Source: Methylotenera_A sp044228245
Lineage (GTDB): Bacteria; Pseudomonadota; Gammaproteobacteria; Burkholderiales; Methylophilaceae
Direction: 5' to 3'
NCBI GenBank assembly: GCA_044228245.1
Contig: JBGAVG010000007.1
Coordinates: forward strand, 62,001-126,000
Length of the DNA: 64,000 nucleotides
Of this stretch, positions 15,779-24,766 are shown in pieces; position 1 is the first letter of the stretch; the number at the start of each line of letters is the position of its first letter. The translations under genes were made by a program, and so were the position numbers. Under the pieces are notes generated by a model, which saw nothing but the letters and a program-made list of their open reading frames with translations, ran no database searches and was not told the DNA's origin.

Positions 15779-16076
15779 TTACTTCTAAGAGACCAATAAC
15801 TGTAAGAAACGCAAACAGCTTCCAGTTTTGCCATTGGTTTCCGAATGACTGATAATTGACCCTTCACCCAATTGTTGGGTGAGCATAATTTTCGTACTAT
15901 CAACGAAGTGAGTGTCAGAGCAATGAAATTATGTAGTATCGACAGCTACTATTCCAAAAACGCTTGCAATCAGCGTTGGCGGTTAGAGCATATCACAACA
16001 TATCAATACAGATGATGGGTAAAACGATGGGTAGATATATATTGCTACGTTAGAGGCCAATAACTACATGGCTTAA
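15779..16076. other. Non-coding right edge of the island
   Basis: No gene is visible between the possible remnant and the tRNA. A perfect-looking CACCCAATTGTTGGGTG palindrome is at about 15868-15884. Two GATGGGT motifs separated by a few bases lie at 16011-16033, matching motifs near 4781-4802 and at 5017 beside the integrase, so this may be the recombination end. The 3' end of tRNA-Ser faces this region. Confidence 0.45.
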
Positions 16077-16167
16077 TGGCGGAAAGGGAGGGATTTGAAC
16101 CCTCGATACGTTAGAAACGTATGCCGGATTTCGAGTCCGGTGCATTCAACCACTCTGCCACCTTTCC
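16077..16167 (-). tRNA. tRNA-Ser(CGA)
   Basis: Read on the minus strand from 16167: acceptor arm GGAAAGG paired with CCTTTCC, long class II variable arm (CATACGTTTCTAACGTATCG), T-arm GGGTTCAAATCCC, and encoded CCA end. The anticodon stem CCGGA/TCCGG holds loop CTCGAAA, giving anticodon CGA for the UCG codon. The 3' end points toward the accessory island; tRNA 3' ends are usual targets of P4-type integrases, but no duplicated 3' end was found at the left edge. Confidence 0.96.
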
Positions 16168-16206
16168 GAACTGCGTTAAATTTCACTTTAAATAACTAAT
16201 AACAGG

Positions 16207-16243
16207 TGCTCTGTAAGCCAATATCCATGCGGGTTGCAGAGCA
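16207..16243. repeat. Conserved-loop hairpin, site A (3' of ybiT)
   Basis: TGCTCTGTA (16207-16215) pairs with TGCAGAGCA (16235-16243) with one G-T pair. The loop contains GCCAATATCCATGCGG, identical to sites B (21235-21266) and C (27371-27419), while the stem sequences differ but stay complementary. It lies between the ybiT stop and the 5' end of tRNA-Ser. Confidence 0.75.
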
Positions 16244-16279
16244 TGTCATTTTGGGCCGTCGTATATCCTCACGCTAGGC

Positions 16280-17875
16280 TTATTCTACACCCTGACTTGC
16301 CAGGTAATCTTCATAATTGCCGGTGTAATCCACAATGCCATCCGGCTTGATCTCCAGTATCCGCGTAGCGATAGAGCTCACAAATTCGCGGTCATGGCTC
16401 ACAAAAAAGAGCGTGCCTTTGTATTTATCCAGCGCGGTATTCAGCGCTTCAATCGATTCCATGTCCATGTGGTTGGTGGGCTCATCCATCAATAGCACGT
16501 TGGTGCGGCCGAGCATGAGCTTACCATAGAGCATACGGCCTTTTTCGCCGCCTGAAAGCACTTTGACGGATTTTTTAGCATCATCGCCAGAGAACAGCAA
16601 GCGGCCTAGCATGCTGCGCACGGCCTGGTCGTCTTCATTGCTTTGGCGGTATTTTGCCATCCAGTCAAATAGTGTTTCATCTTTTTCAAACTCGTATTCG
16701 TGATCCTGCGCAAAATAGCCAAGCGTAGCTTTTTCAGCCCATTTCACTTCGCCGTGGTTGGGTTTTAAATCGCCAGCCAGACAACGTAGAAAGGTGGTTT
16801 TACCAACACCGTTTTCGCCAATAATCGCGACTTTCTCACCGGCCTCAAACATCATGCTGACGTCGTTAAACAGCGGTTTATCAAAGCCGTGGCTGAGTTT
16901 TTTAAGCTCAACGGCGTTGCGATGCAGCTTTTCGCGCTCGTCGTATTCAAAACGGATGAACGGATACTGGCGGCTGGAAGGTTTAAATTCTTCAATCTTT
17001 ATTTTATCGATTTGTTTGGCACGGCTGGTCGCCTGCTTGGCTTTTGATGCGTTGGCCGAGAAGCGGCGCACAAATTCCTGCAAATCGGCGATTTGCTGTT
17101 TAGCCTTGGCGTTATCTTTGGCTTGCTGGGCACGCGCTGCGGTGCTGGCTTCCATATAGTCATCGTAATTGCCAGGGTAAACTGCCAGCTTGCCGTAATC
17201 CATATCACAGGTGTGCGTACATACCTGGTTTAAAAAGTGCCTGTCGTGCGAGATGATAATCATGGTGCAGTCGCGATTATTCAGCACGTCTTCCAGCCAG
17301 CGGATGGTATTAATGTCGAGGTTGTTGGTGGGCTCATCCAGCAGCAAAACGTCAGGGTTGGCGAACAATGCCTGCACCAGCAGCACACGCAGCTTCCAGC
17401 CCGGTGCAATAGCGCTCATCGGGCCGTTATGCTGTTCAAGGGGGATACCTACGCCCATCAACAGTTCGCCAGCGCGCGCTTCAGCAGTGTAACCGCCATA
17501 TTCTGCGAATACATGTTCCAGCTCGGCGGCGCGCATGTAATCCTCTTCGGTGGCTTCCAGATTGGCGTAGATGGCGTCGCGCTCTTGCATCGCCTTCCAC
17601 ATTTGTTCGTGGCCCATCATCACTACATCCAGTACGCGCTGGTCTTCGTAGGCGAACTGGTCTTGCTTCAAAAACGCCATGCGTTCGTTGCTGTCCAGGG
17701 TGACATTGCCGGAGGATGGCTCCAGCACGCCGGCCAGAATCTTCATAAAGGTCGATTTGCCGCAGCCATTGGCGCCAATGAGGCCATAGCGGTTACCGTC
17801 ACCGAATTTTACCGAGACATTTTCAAACAGCGGCTTTGCGCCGAACTGCATGGTGATATTGTTAGCGATTAACAT
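16280..17875 (-). CDS. ybiT: ABC-F family ATPase YbiT
   Basis: Soluble ABC-F protein of 531 residues with two ABC cassettes and no membrane part; ABC-F proteins act on ribosomes, binding near the E site. The first cassette has GANGCGKST and LLLDEPTNNLD; the second has GENGVGKTT, LSGGEKGRML and LLMDEPTNHMD. The linker between them (FVRRFSANASKAKQATSRAK) is the P-site-interacting region and reads very close to E. coli YbiT, including the same length and the C-terminal GNYEDYLASQG. Start at 17875 gives the family-standard MLIANNITMQFGAKPLFENV. Confidence 0.95.
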   Translation of the reverse strand: MLIANNITMQFGAKPLFENVSVKFGDGNRYGLIGANGCGKSTFMKILAGVLEPSSGNVTLDSNERMAFLKQDQFAYEDQRVLDVVMMGHEQMWKAMQERDAIYANLEATEEDYMRAAELEHVFAEYGGYTAEARAGELLMGVGIPLEQHNGPMSAIAPGWKLRVLLVQALFANPDVLLLDEPTNNLDINTIRWLEDVLNNRDCTMIIISHDRHFLNQVCTHTCDMDYGKLAVYPGNYDDYMEASTAARAQQAKDNAKAKQQIADLQEFVRRFSANASKAKQATSRAKQIDKIKIEEFKPSSRQYPFIRFEYDEREKLHRNAVELKKLSHGFDKPLFNDVSMMFEAGEKVAIIGENGVGKTTFLRCLAGDLKPNHGEVKWAEKATLGYFAQDHEYEFEKDETLFDWMAKYRQSNEDDQAVRSMLGRLLFSGDDAKKSVKVLSGGEKGRMLYGKLMLGRTNVLLMDEPTNHMDMESIEALNTALDKYKGTLFFVSHDREFVSSIATRILEIKPDGIVDYTGNYEDYLASQGVE

Positions 17876-17899
17876 CTAAATTTTCTCTATTTCTTTCAA

Positions 17900-18520
17900 T
17901 TAAAACTTGTTGTAAATAACGACTTCATTAAAATCCAGCTGCCCGCCGCGCGGATTGGCAGGCTGCAGCGCTTTGCCGACCACCACAAACATTGCGGGTG
18001 TATGGTCGGCAGGCAGATTCAGCAGTTTGGCGACTGCATCAAAGTCGAAGCCATCCATAGGGCAGGTGTCATAGCCCATTTCCTTGGCTGCCAGCATGAT
18101 GGTCATGGCCGCCATGCCGCAGGAACGCATCGCCTCGTCGCGCTGCACCTGCTCTTTGCCATCATAATATTGCTTGATGGCGGGGATGAGATAATCTTGC
18201 ACCGGCTTGGACGCATTCGCCCAGTAGCGCTCAGGCTGTTTTGCCCAGGATTTCAAATCTGCGGTCAGCACAATCAGTAACGAGGCATCCGTGACCTGCG
18301 GCTGGTCCCAGCTCGCCGCACGAATTTGCTTGCGCAGAGCAGCATCGGTGACAACAACGAAGCGCCAGTTCTGGATGTTAAACGCGGTGGGCGAGAGCAT
18401 CGCCAAAGACATCAGTTTGGCGATTTCTTCCGCTGTCATTTTATGTTGAGGGTCATAGGTTTTAACGGAGCGGCGTTTGACGATGGCTTGGGTTACGCTA
18501 ATCACTTGGGTTTCGTTCAT
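17900..18520 (-). CDS. Nitroreductase family FMN protein
   Basis: About 206 residues of the nitroreductase fold, which uses FMN and NAD(P)H to reduce nitro compounds or quinones. KRRSVKTYD is the FMN-phosphate-binding start, SPTAFNIQNWRFVVV the second FMN motif, and MGYDTCPMDGFD with GKALQPANPRGG the C-terminal part. The start at 18520 (MNETQVIS) is preferred; the longer frame overlaps the upstream Gre-factor stop. Physiological substrate unknown. It follows the Gre factor in the same direction and precedes ybiT. Confidence 0.85.
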   Translation of the reverse strand: MNETQVISVTQAIVKRRSVKTYDPQHKMTAEEIAKLMSLAMLSPTAFNIQNWRFVVVTDAALRKQIRAASWDQPQVTDASLLIVLTADLKSWAKQPERYWANASKPVQDYLIPAIKQYYDGKEQVQRDEAMRSCGMAAMTIMLAAKEMGYDTCPMDGFDFDAVAKLLNLPADHTPAMFVVVGKALQPANPRGGQLDFNEVVIYNKF

Positions 18521-18533
18521 GTCCGGCTTTCTT

Positions 18534-19028
18534 TTAATAATGTATTGCAATAATTTCTAATACGGCATTGCCTGCAGGTCGTGCCCACACGACGTTTTCG
18601 CCAACTTTATGGCCGATAAGCGCTTTGGCCAAAGGTGATGTCCAGCTGACTTTATTGGCTTTAATGTCAGCCTCGTCCTCGCCCACAATTTCATAGGTGT
18701 GGCTATCGCCATTTTCGTCCTCCACGGTCACCTGCGCGCCAAATAGCACAAGCTGGGAAGCCGCATCCGGTTTAGTCACCAGGGCGCTTTCCAGTCTGGC
18801 TGAAATATAGCGCAAATCTCGATTCAGAACGGCGAGTTTTTGTTGCGCGCCAGCATCTTCCTTGTTGGTCGAAAGATTTGATATTTCCCGCTCCAATGCG
18901 GCTGCCTGCTGCTGCAATTGCGCATAACCATTGGCGGTTACGTAATTTGGGTGCGCACTGACCGGACGCTCTGGCACATCAGTACCGGCGTGCTCTAAAT
19001 CATCTTCCTTTACAAATCCGCGGCTCAT
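18534..19028 (-). CDS. greB: GreA/GreB-family transcription elongation factor
   Basis: A 164-residue cleavage factor that enters the RNA polymerase secondary channel and rescues backtracked complexes. It begins MSRGFVKEDD as GreB proteins of Betaproteobacteria do, has the N-terminal coiled coil (residues ~30-85), and a C-terminal FKBP-like domain with GAQVTVEDENGDSHTYEIVG, SWTSPLAKALIGHKVGE and VVWARPAGNAVLEI. The normal acidic loop at the coiled-coil tip is weak here, and the coil carries an unusual NKEDAGAQQK, so it may be a GreB-like variant rather than classic GreB. Confidence 0.8.
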   Translation of the reverse strand: MSRGFVKEDDLEHAGTDVPERPVSAHPNYVTANGYAQLQQQAAALEREISNLSTNKEDAGAQQKLAVLNRDLRYISARLESALVTKPDAASQLVLFGAQVTVEDENGDSHTYEIVGEDEADIKANKVSWTSPLAKALIGHKVGENVVWARPAGNAVLEIIAIHY

Positions 19029-19089
19029 AAAAACTTTAAGCCAAGACTAGCTTAACAGCTATGCTTGGCTTGTTATTGTTCGTAAATAA

Positions 19090-19542
19090 TCAGTTAGGGT
19101 TGTCGATAAACTCAAGCGTGACGCCGCTTGTGGCTGCCAAATCGGCAAGACGCTTTTGTGTTTCTTTAGCACCAATGACAACGGCTTTTGCGCCGCTGAT
19201 TTTATCATTGCCGCTTGTAAGTGCTTTTGCCATCGTTGTTGAGGTGAGCGATTCGTCTTCGCCCGCGACGACCACAGTGCTTGATTTTAGTGCCAGAGAG
19301 CTCACAATTGCAGCCACTTTACCGGTATCGACATCTTTTTCAACTTCACAATTGGCCAGACGTGGTGCGATAAAGCCTTCTGGCGCGCCAATGAAAATGA
19401 GCGTGTTTTTGTCTGCAGGATACTTGGCATTTACGGTTTCAAGAATCTTTTGTGGGTAAACAGAAGTATCATGTTTATCACTTACGCAACCGGCCAGTAA
19501 TGCCAGCGCAAATGCTAAAAAGTAATGAATAGAATATTTCAT
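19090..19542 (-). CDS. Putative lipoprotein, function unknown
   Basis: A 150-residue exported protein with signal sequence and lipobox (ALALLAGC, Cys18), so it should be lipid-anchored. The mature part alternates strands and helices: NTLIFIGAPEG, STVVVAGEDES, GAKAVVIGAKE, VTLEFIDNPN, suggesting a small alpha/beta fold. A single further Cys (ANCEV) is present. It is alone between guaA and the Gre factor on the minus strand. I do not recognise a family. Confidence 0.75.
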   Translation of the reverse strand: MKYSIHYFLAFALALLAGCVSDKHDTSVYPQKILETVNAKYPADKNTLIFIGAPEGFIAPRLANCEVEKDVDTGKVAAIVSSLALKSSTVVVAGEDESLTSTTMAKALTSGNDKISGAKAVVIGAKETQKRLADLAATSGVTLEFIDNPN

Positions 19543-19614
19543 GACAACCTCATCTTGTTGATTTGTTGAGTAAATTCTAACAGGCAGATATTAGCACATT
19601 CGAAAAGTTAAGCA

Positions 19615-21222
19615 CTATTCCCACTCAATCGTTGCAGGCGGTTTTCCAGAAATGTCGTATACCACACGGTTGATGCCGCGCACCTCATTGATAATGCGAT
19701 TGGATACGCGGCCGAGCAGATCGTAAGGCAATTCAGCCCAGTGCGCGGTCATGAAGTCGCTGGTGACCACGGCACGCAAAGCGACCACATAATCATAGGT
19801 GCGTCCGTCGCCCATCACGCCGACAGACTTGACGGGCAAGAACACAGCAAATGCCTGGCTGGTCAGGTCGTACCAGCTTTTACCGGTTTTTTCATCGATG
19901 GTGTTACGCAGTTCCTCTATAAAAATAGCATCGGCGCGGCGCAGCAAATCAGCATAATCTTTTTTGACTTCTCCCAAGATGCGTACACCTAAACCAGGCC
20001 CGGGGAAGGGGTGGCGATACACCATGTCGTGCGGAAGCCCAAGCGCGACACCGAGTTCGCGCACTTCATCTTTGAACAGGTCGCGTAACGGTTCCAGCAA
20101 TTTCAAGCCGAGTGTTTCCGGTAAGCCTCCAACGTTGTGGTGGCTTTTGATGGTGACGGCTTTTTTGGATTTTGCGCCGCCGGATTCGATGACGTCGGGG
20201 TAAATCGTGCCTTGCGCCAGAAATGTCGCGCCCTTATGCCCGCCATCGCCCGCTTTCAGTTTGGCCGCCTCTGCTTTGAACACTTCCACAAACTCGCGGC
20301 CGATGATCTTGCGTTTCGCTTCCGGATCGGTCACGCCGCTCAAATGTCCCATAAACTGGCCAACCGCGTCCACGCGGATGACTCGCGCATGCAGTTTGCC
20401 AACGAACATATCCATCACCATGTCGCCTTCATCCAGTCGCAGCAGGCCGTGGTCAACGAATACGCAGGTGAGTTGATCGCCAATCGCGCGGTGAATCAAC
20501 GCAGCAGCAACGCTGGAATCCACGCCACCCGACAGGCCTAAAATGACTTCTTCATCACCCACTTGTGCACGGATTTTTTCGACGGCTTCGGCAATATGGT
20601 CTTTCATCACCCAATCGGGTTTTGCACCGCAAATTTCCAGCACAAAGCGCTCAAGCATGGCCTGGCCTTGCTTGGTATGCGTAACTTCCGGATGGAATTG
20701 CACACCATAGAATTTACGTTCTTCGTCCGCAAAAGCAGCGATGGGTGTAGTTTCGTTGCTGGCGATAACCTTAAAGCCGGGTGGTAATTCGGTGACTTTG
20801 TCGCCGTGGCTCATCCATACATCCAGCAAGCCATGACCTTCAGCATTGGTGCGGTCTTGAATATCTCTAAATAGCGCAGAATGGCCGCGGGCGCGGATTT
20901 CAGCGTAACCGAATTCACGCTTATGGCCAGCCTCCACCTTACCGCTTAACTGTTGCGCCATGGTCTGCATGCCGTAGCAAATGCCCAGAACCGGCACGCC
21001 CAGCTCGAATACCGCTAGCGGGGCTCTGTCAGTGTCTTCTTCGTAAGCGCTGGCATGGCTGCCGGATAGGATGATGCCATCTGCCCCAAAGTCTTTGACA
21101 AACTCATTAGACACGTCGCAGGGATGGATCTCGCAGTACACATGCGCTTCGCGCACACGGCGCGCGATGAGTTGGGTGACTTGTGAGCCGAAATCGAGAA
21201 TAAGGATTTTTGAGTGATTCAT
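19615..21222 (-). CDS. guaA: GMP synthase (glutamine-hydrolysing)
   Basis: Converts XMP to GMP with ATP and glutamine, the last step of guanine nucleotide synthesis. 535 residues: class I glutamine amidotransferase (catalytic Cys in VLGICYGMQTMAQQ, His and Glu in VQFHPEVTHT), ATP pyrophosphatase with P-loop LGLSGGVDSSVAAALIHRA, and the C-terminal dimerisation domain ending PPATIEWE. It follows guaB with only 44 bases between them, so guaBA is an operon as in many bacteria; that gap is almost filled by hairpin site B. Confidence 0.98.
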   Translation of the reverse strand: MNHSKILILDFGSQVTQLIARRVREAHVYCEIHPCDVSNEFVKDFGADGIILSGSHASAYEEDTDRAPLAVFELGVPVLGICYGMQTMAQQLSGKVEAGHKREFGYAEIRARGHSALFRDIQDRTNAEGHGLLDVWMSHGDKVTELPPGFKVIASNETTPIAAFADEERKFYGVQFHPEVTHTKQGQAMLERFVLEICGAKPDWVMKDHIAEAVEKIRAQVGDEEVILGLSGGVDSSVAAALIHRAIGDQLTCVFVDHGLLRLDEGDMVMDMFVGKLHARVIRVDAVGQFMGHLSGVTDPEAKRKIIGREFVEVFKAEAAKLKAGDGGHKGATFLAQGTIYPDVIESGGAKSKKAVTIKSHHNVGGLPETLGLKLLEPLRDLFKDEVRELGVALGLPHDMVYRHPFPGPGLGVRILGEVKKDYADLLRRADAIFIEELRNTIDEKTGKSWYDLTSQAFAVFLPVKSVGVMGDGRTYDYVVALRAVVTSDFMTAHWAELPYDLLGRVSNRIINEVRGINRVVYDISGKPPATIEWE

Positions 21223-21234
21223 ATAAAATACCTG

Positions 21235-21266
21235 CCTGCAGAGCCAATATCCATGCGGTCTGCAGG
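21235..21266. repeat. Conserved-loop hairpin, site B (between guaB and guaA)
   Basis: CCTGCAGA (21235-21242) pairs perfectly with TCTGCAGG (21259-21266) around the loop GCCAATATCCATGCGG, identical to sites A and C. On the minus strand it begins immediately after the guaB stop, inside the guaBA operon, so it could shape guaBA mRNA processing or the guaB:guaA ratio. Confidence 0.75.
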
Positions 21267-22727
21267 TTAGTCTATGCGATAGTTGGGGGCTTCTTTGGTA
21301 ATCTGCACGTCGTGCACGTGCGATTCACGCATACCGGCGCTGGTGATTTGTACAAATTCAGCCTTGCTGCGCATGTCCTGAATATTTGCGGCGCCGACAT
21401 AGCCCATCGAGGCGCGTAACCCACCCATCAATTGATGGATGACCGCAATCACGCTGCCTTTGTAAGGCACGCGGCCTTCAATGCCTTCCGGTACCAGTTT
21501 GTCTGCATTGCCATTGTTGTCCTGAAAGTAGCGGTCGCTGGAGCCTTTTTGCATGGCGCCAATCGAGCCCATGCCGCGATATGACTTGTATGAGCGGCCC
21601 TGGAACAGTTCAATTTCACCGGGCGCTTCTTCAGTGCCTGCAAACATGCCGCCCAGCATGACAGAGTACGCGCCTGCGGCGATGGCTTTTGAAATATCGC
21701 CTGAGAAACGAATGCCGCCGTCTGCAATAAACGGGATGCCGGATTTTTCGAGCGCCTCTGCCACGTTGCAGATGGCACTGATTTGCGGTACGCCTACGCC
21801 AGCCACAATGCGTGTGGTACAGATGGAGCCTGGGCCAATGCCAACTTTCACTCCATCCGCGCCAGCATCTACCAGCGCTCTGGCAGCATCCGCAGTAGCG
21901 ATGTTGCCGCCAATCACTTCAATTTTTGGATAATGTTTTTTCACCCAGGTAACGCGGTCCAGCACACCTTGCGAATGGCCGTGCGCAGTGTCCACTACAA
22001 TCACATCCACCCCGGCTTCGGCAAGCGCTGCCACGCGGTCTTCAGTGCCTTCACCTACACCAACCGCAGCGCCTACGCGCAGGCGGCCTTTGCTGTCTTT
22101 ACAGGCTAGTGGGTGGTCGTGCGACTTCTGAATATCCTTGACGGTAATCAAGCCTTTAAGCGTATCCTGCTCATCAATGACCAGTACGCGTTCCAGACGG
22201 TATTGATGTAGCAGACGGATCGCCTCTTCACGTGGGGCGCCTTCCCGCACCGTGATCAATTTGTCGCGCGGCGTCATGATGTTGCTGATGGCCTGATCCA
22301 GATTGGTTTCAAAGCGCAAATCACGGTTGGTGACAATACCGACGATTTTGTTGCCATCCACAACGGGCAAGCCGGAAATCTTATGTTTTTGGGTGAGCGC
22401 TAGTACGTCTCGCACCGTCATGTGCGGCTGAATGGTGACTGGGTCGTTCACTACGCCGGATTCAAAGCGTTTTACGCGTGAAACGTGCGCGGCTTGTAGC
22501 GCCGGCGTCATGTTCTTGTGAATAATGCCCAATCCGCCTTCTTGCGCCAACACAATCGCAAGCGGCGCTTCGGTCACGGTATCCATCGCCGCAGAAACCA
22601 GCGGGATGTTGAGTTTGATGTTGCGGGTGAGTTGAGTGCTTAAATTAACTTCGCGTGGCATCACCACAGAGTGCGCGGGAACTAATAAAACATCATCAAA
22701 GGTAAGAGCCTGTTGCAGCAAACGCAT
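21267..22727 (-). CDS. guaB: IMP dehydrogenase
   Basis: NAD-dependent oxidation of IMP to XMP, the branch step to guanine nucleotides. 486 residues: TIM barrel interrupted by two CBS domains (about residues 90-205; VTIQPHMTVRDVLALTQ and LITVREGAPREEAIRLL). The active-site loop GIGPGSICTTRIVAG carries the catalytic Cys, followed by IADGGIRFSGDISKAIA and the mobile flap YRGMGSIGAMQKGS. Start and C-terminus (ITKEAPNYRID) match family norms. Promoter probably in the AT-rich 22740-22900. Confidence 0.98.
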   Translation of the reverse strand: MRLLQQALTFDDVLLVPAHSVVMPREVNLSTQLTRNIKLNIPLVSAAMDTVTEAPLAIVLAQEGGLGIIHKNMTPALQAAHVSRVKRFESGVVNDPVTIQPHMTVRDVLALTQKHKISGLPVVDGNKIVGIVTNRDLRFETNLDQAISNIMTPRDKLITVREGAPREEAIRLLHQYRLERVLVIDEQDTLKGLITVKDIQKSHDHPLACKDSKGRLRVGAAVGVGEGTEDRVAALAEAGVDVIVVDTAHGHSQGVLDRVTWVKKHYPKIEVIGGNIATADAARALVDAGADGVKVGIGPGSICTTRIVAGVGVPQISAICNVAEALEKSGIPFIADGGIRFSGDISKAIAAGAYSVMLGGMFAGTEEAPGEIELFQGRSYKSYRGMGSIGAMQKGSSDRYFQDNNGNADKLVPEGIEGRVPYKGSVIAVIHQLMGGLRASMGYVGAANIQDMRSKAEFVQITSAGMRESHVHDVQITKEAPNYRID

Positions 22728-22950
22728 GAGTTATCCTTAATTTCCAAAACGAGATTATACAGATTTGCAATGCTTATTAAAAGTTGGTAAGCTCAATTGC
22801 GTGAAATATGATTAAAAACATGAAGTAATCGTTAAATTATCAATTAATATCTAAATTAATCAGCGTGAAGTAAACTAAATTTTCGATAAAAACGTTGCTT
22901 AACGACAAAATCTATCAAGAGCGACATTGGTAAAATGGATGGGAACATAC

Positions 22951-23463
22951 ATGAAATATCTACATTTGCTTTTAGCTTTAATGCTGTTTATCACAGCACC
23001 GTTGTTAAGCCACGCGGAGATCTATAAATGGAAAGATAAAGACGGCTCGATTCGATATACCGATACGCCGCCACCTTCAAATGTAAAACAAGAAGCTATT
23101 GGAGGTAAAAAGAAGCCCGTGACCCCGACCGGTAAAGAGCCGCTGGCGCCTGTAGAAAATGTCCGGCAGACTTCACCTGCAATGAAAGATCCTCCCCCAT
23201 TGCCTGTGAGCGCCTCGGATGAGGCTGCTGCGCAACGCCAGCGAAATGCCGAAGCAGAAAAAAGAAATAAACAGGAGAAAGAGGCTGAGGCTAAAAGAAA
23301 AGCGGAAAATTGCAAGGCTGCTAAAGCCAACTTTGAAACTTATACCCAAGGCGGACGTGTTTACAAAATGAACGAAAAAGGCGAGCGCGAATATATGGGT
23401 GACAAGGATTTACAGGCCGGCAAAGAACAAGCACAAAAAGAAATTAACGAAAACTGCAATTAG
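22951..23463 (+). CDS. DUF4124 domain protein, secreted
   Basis: About 170 residues with a signal peptide (cleavage SHA/EI) followed by the DUF4124 signature IYKWKDKDGSIRYTDTPP, a small domain widespread in Proteobacteria and of unknown function. The middle is a charged helix rich in Ala/Glu/Lys (residues ~95-130), and the end repeats YKMNEKGEREYMGD. The start at 22951 places the signal peptide at the N-terminus; in-frame ATGs at 22935 and 22927 region are possible. It is divergent from guaB and convergent with rnfH. Confidence 0.8.
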   Translation: MKYLHLLLALMLFITAPLLSHAEIYKWKDKDGSIRYTDTPPPSNVKQEAIGGKKKPVTPTGKEPLAPVENVRQTSPAMKDPPPLPVSASDEAAAQRQRNAEAEKRNKQEKEAEAKRKAENCKAAKANFETYTQGGRVYKMNEKGEREYMGDKDLQAGKEQAQKEINENCN

Positions 23464-23476
23464 TTTGTCGTAAATA

Positions 23477-23806
23477 TCAATCTTCAGGCGGTGCGTTCCC
23501 ACCACCTTTTTTCATAATCTTTCCGTCTGCGGCGCGCTGCTTGCGCACTTCTTTCGGGTCGGCAATCAGCGGGCGATAAATCTCGACGCGGTCTAGGTTG
23601 TGCAGCGGCGTATCAAGTCTGGTGAGTTTGCCAAAAATACCGATCTGATTCACTTTCAGGTCAATTTCAGGGAATTTCTGCTGTATGCCGGACGCCTGAA
23701 TCGCCGCTTCTGCATTGGACCCCGGCGGCATATGTACAGGGATGATGAGTTGCTGGCTGGGTAATGCATAAGCCACTTCTACCATGATATGTTGTTCGCT
23801 GCTCAA
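23477..23806 (-). CDS. rnfH: RnfH-family ubiquitin-like protein
   Basis: A 109-residue beta-grasp protein of the RnfH (UPF0125) family, formerly called RatB. The N-terminal VEVAYALPSQQLIIPVHMPPG and the GIFGKLTRLDTPLHNLDRVE then IYRPLIADPKEVRKQRA are highly characteristic. The function is unsettled. It overlaps ratA by 4 bases (ATGA), and the ratA-rnfH pair next to divergent smpB is conserved in Beta- and Gammaproteobacteria. Confidence 0.93.
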   Translation of the reverse strand: MSSEQHIMVEVAYALPSQQLIIPVHMPPGSNAEAAIQASGIQQKFPEIDLKVNQIGIFGKLTRLDTPLHNLDRVEIYRPLIADPKEVRKQRAADGKIMKKGGGNAPPED

Positions 23807-24249
23807 GGCGTATCCTTCACACTGTAAATTTTATCTGCGCGCGCTACAAAGCCATCCACAAACGTATTGGCAATGTGGCCAAATACCGGCGCAATCATTT
23901 TCTCTAAAAAACCATTGGCAAATTCATAATTCAACCTGAATTCGATTTTACAGGCATCCTGGCGTAATTCAATAAATCGCCAATCGCCTTCCAAATGCTT
24001 AAACGGGCCGTCTTTCAGTTTTATTTCCATACTGTGCGGAAATGTTTTGTGATTTTGCGTTGTAAAATTCTGTTTTAAGCCGTGATAATTAATGTGTAAA
24101 GTCGCGCTGGTGCTGGTTTCTGTGCGTTCGTGCAAATCCACGCCGCCGCACCAGGGCAGAAATTTCGGGTAATCCTCCACCGCATCCACTAGTGCGTACA
24201 TCTGCTCGGCTGAGTGCATGACTAAAACCGTTTTTTCTACCTTATTCAT
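23803..24249 (-). CDS. ratA: RatA/Coq10-type START-domain protein
   Basis: About 148 residues of the SRPBCC/START fold. Coq10 homologues bind ubiquinone, and E. coli RatA was described as a toxin that blocks 70S ribosome assembly. The motifs are VLVMHSAEQMYALVDAVEDY then PKFLPWCGGVDLHERTE, LKDGPFKHLEGDWRF and EFANGFLEKMIAPVFGHIA. Two ATGs are possible; the second (24249, MNKVEK) fits the family length. It faces smpB across a short divergent promoter region and overlaps rnfH. Confidence 0.92.
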   Translation of the reverse strand: MNKVEKTVLVMHSAEQMYALVDAVEDYPKFLPWCGGVDLHERTETSTSATLHINYHGLKQNFTTQNHKTFPHSMEIKLKDGPFKHLEGDWRFIELRQDACKIEFRLNYEFANGFLEKMIAPVFGHIANTFVDGFVARADKIYSVKDTP

Positions 24250-24311
24250 TGCAACATTCAAACTAGCGTAAAATGCTATTTTAAGTCATTCGCTAAGAAA
24301 TATTGTGTTTT

Positions 24312-24761
24312 ATGAGCATCGCCCAAAATAAAAAAGCTTTTTTCGATTACTTTATCGAAGAAAAATACGAAGCCGGCATTGTGCTGGAAGGCTGGGAAGT
24401 CAAAGCTATTCGGGATAACCGCGTCAATCTTAAAGAAGCGTATGTGATTATTCAGCGAGGTGAAATATACCTCATCGGTTGCCATATCACGCCGCTGGGG
24501 GCGGCTTCTACGCATATTCGGCCTGATGCGATACGCACACGCAAACTGTTGCTGCATAATGAAGAGATTGCCAAACTCATCGGCAAAGTCGAGCGTGCTG
24601 GTTATACGCTGGTGCCGCTGGATATGCATTACTCAAAAGGGCGCATTAAAATACAAATTGGCCTGGCAAAAGGCAAAAAGCAGCACGACAAGCGTGATAC
24701 CGAAAAAGCGCGTGATTGGGAGCGCGAAAAAGGCCGCATTATGCGGGCGCATAACAAATAA
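24312..24761 (+). CDS. smpB: tmRNA-binding protein SmpB
   Basis: Binds tmRNA and delivers it to stalled ribosomes for trans-translation. 149 residues: IAQNKKAFFDYFIEEKYEAG, ALEGWEVKAIR-like stretch GWEVKAIRDNRVNL, and the basic tail KKQHDKRDTEKARDWEREKG that folds in the mRNA channel. The ATG at 24312 is preferred over an upstream one at 24303. The tmRNA gene itself lies only 2.7 kb downstream in this window, with an R-M gene between them. Confidence 0.97.
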   Translation: MSIAQNKKAFFDYFIEEKYEAGIVLEGWEVKAIRDNRVNLKEAYVIIQRGEIYLIGCHITPLGAASTHIRPDAIRTRKLLLHNEEIAKLIGKVERAGYTLVPLDMHYSKGRIKIQIGLAKGKKQHDKRDTEKARDWEREKGRIMRAHNK

Positions 24762-24766
24762 CTAAA

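Noticed and set aside
16077..16167. tRNA-Ser(CGA) as the proven attachment site of the island
   Set aside because: Its 3' end faces the island, but I found no copy of that 3' end in 4488-5019, so the attB role is not supported by a direct repeat.
17237..17872. 211-codon frame antisense to ybiT
   Set aside because: The opposite strand encodes a full-length ABC-F protein with all motifs; this frame is a shadow.
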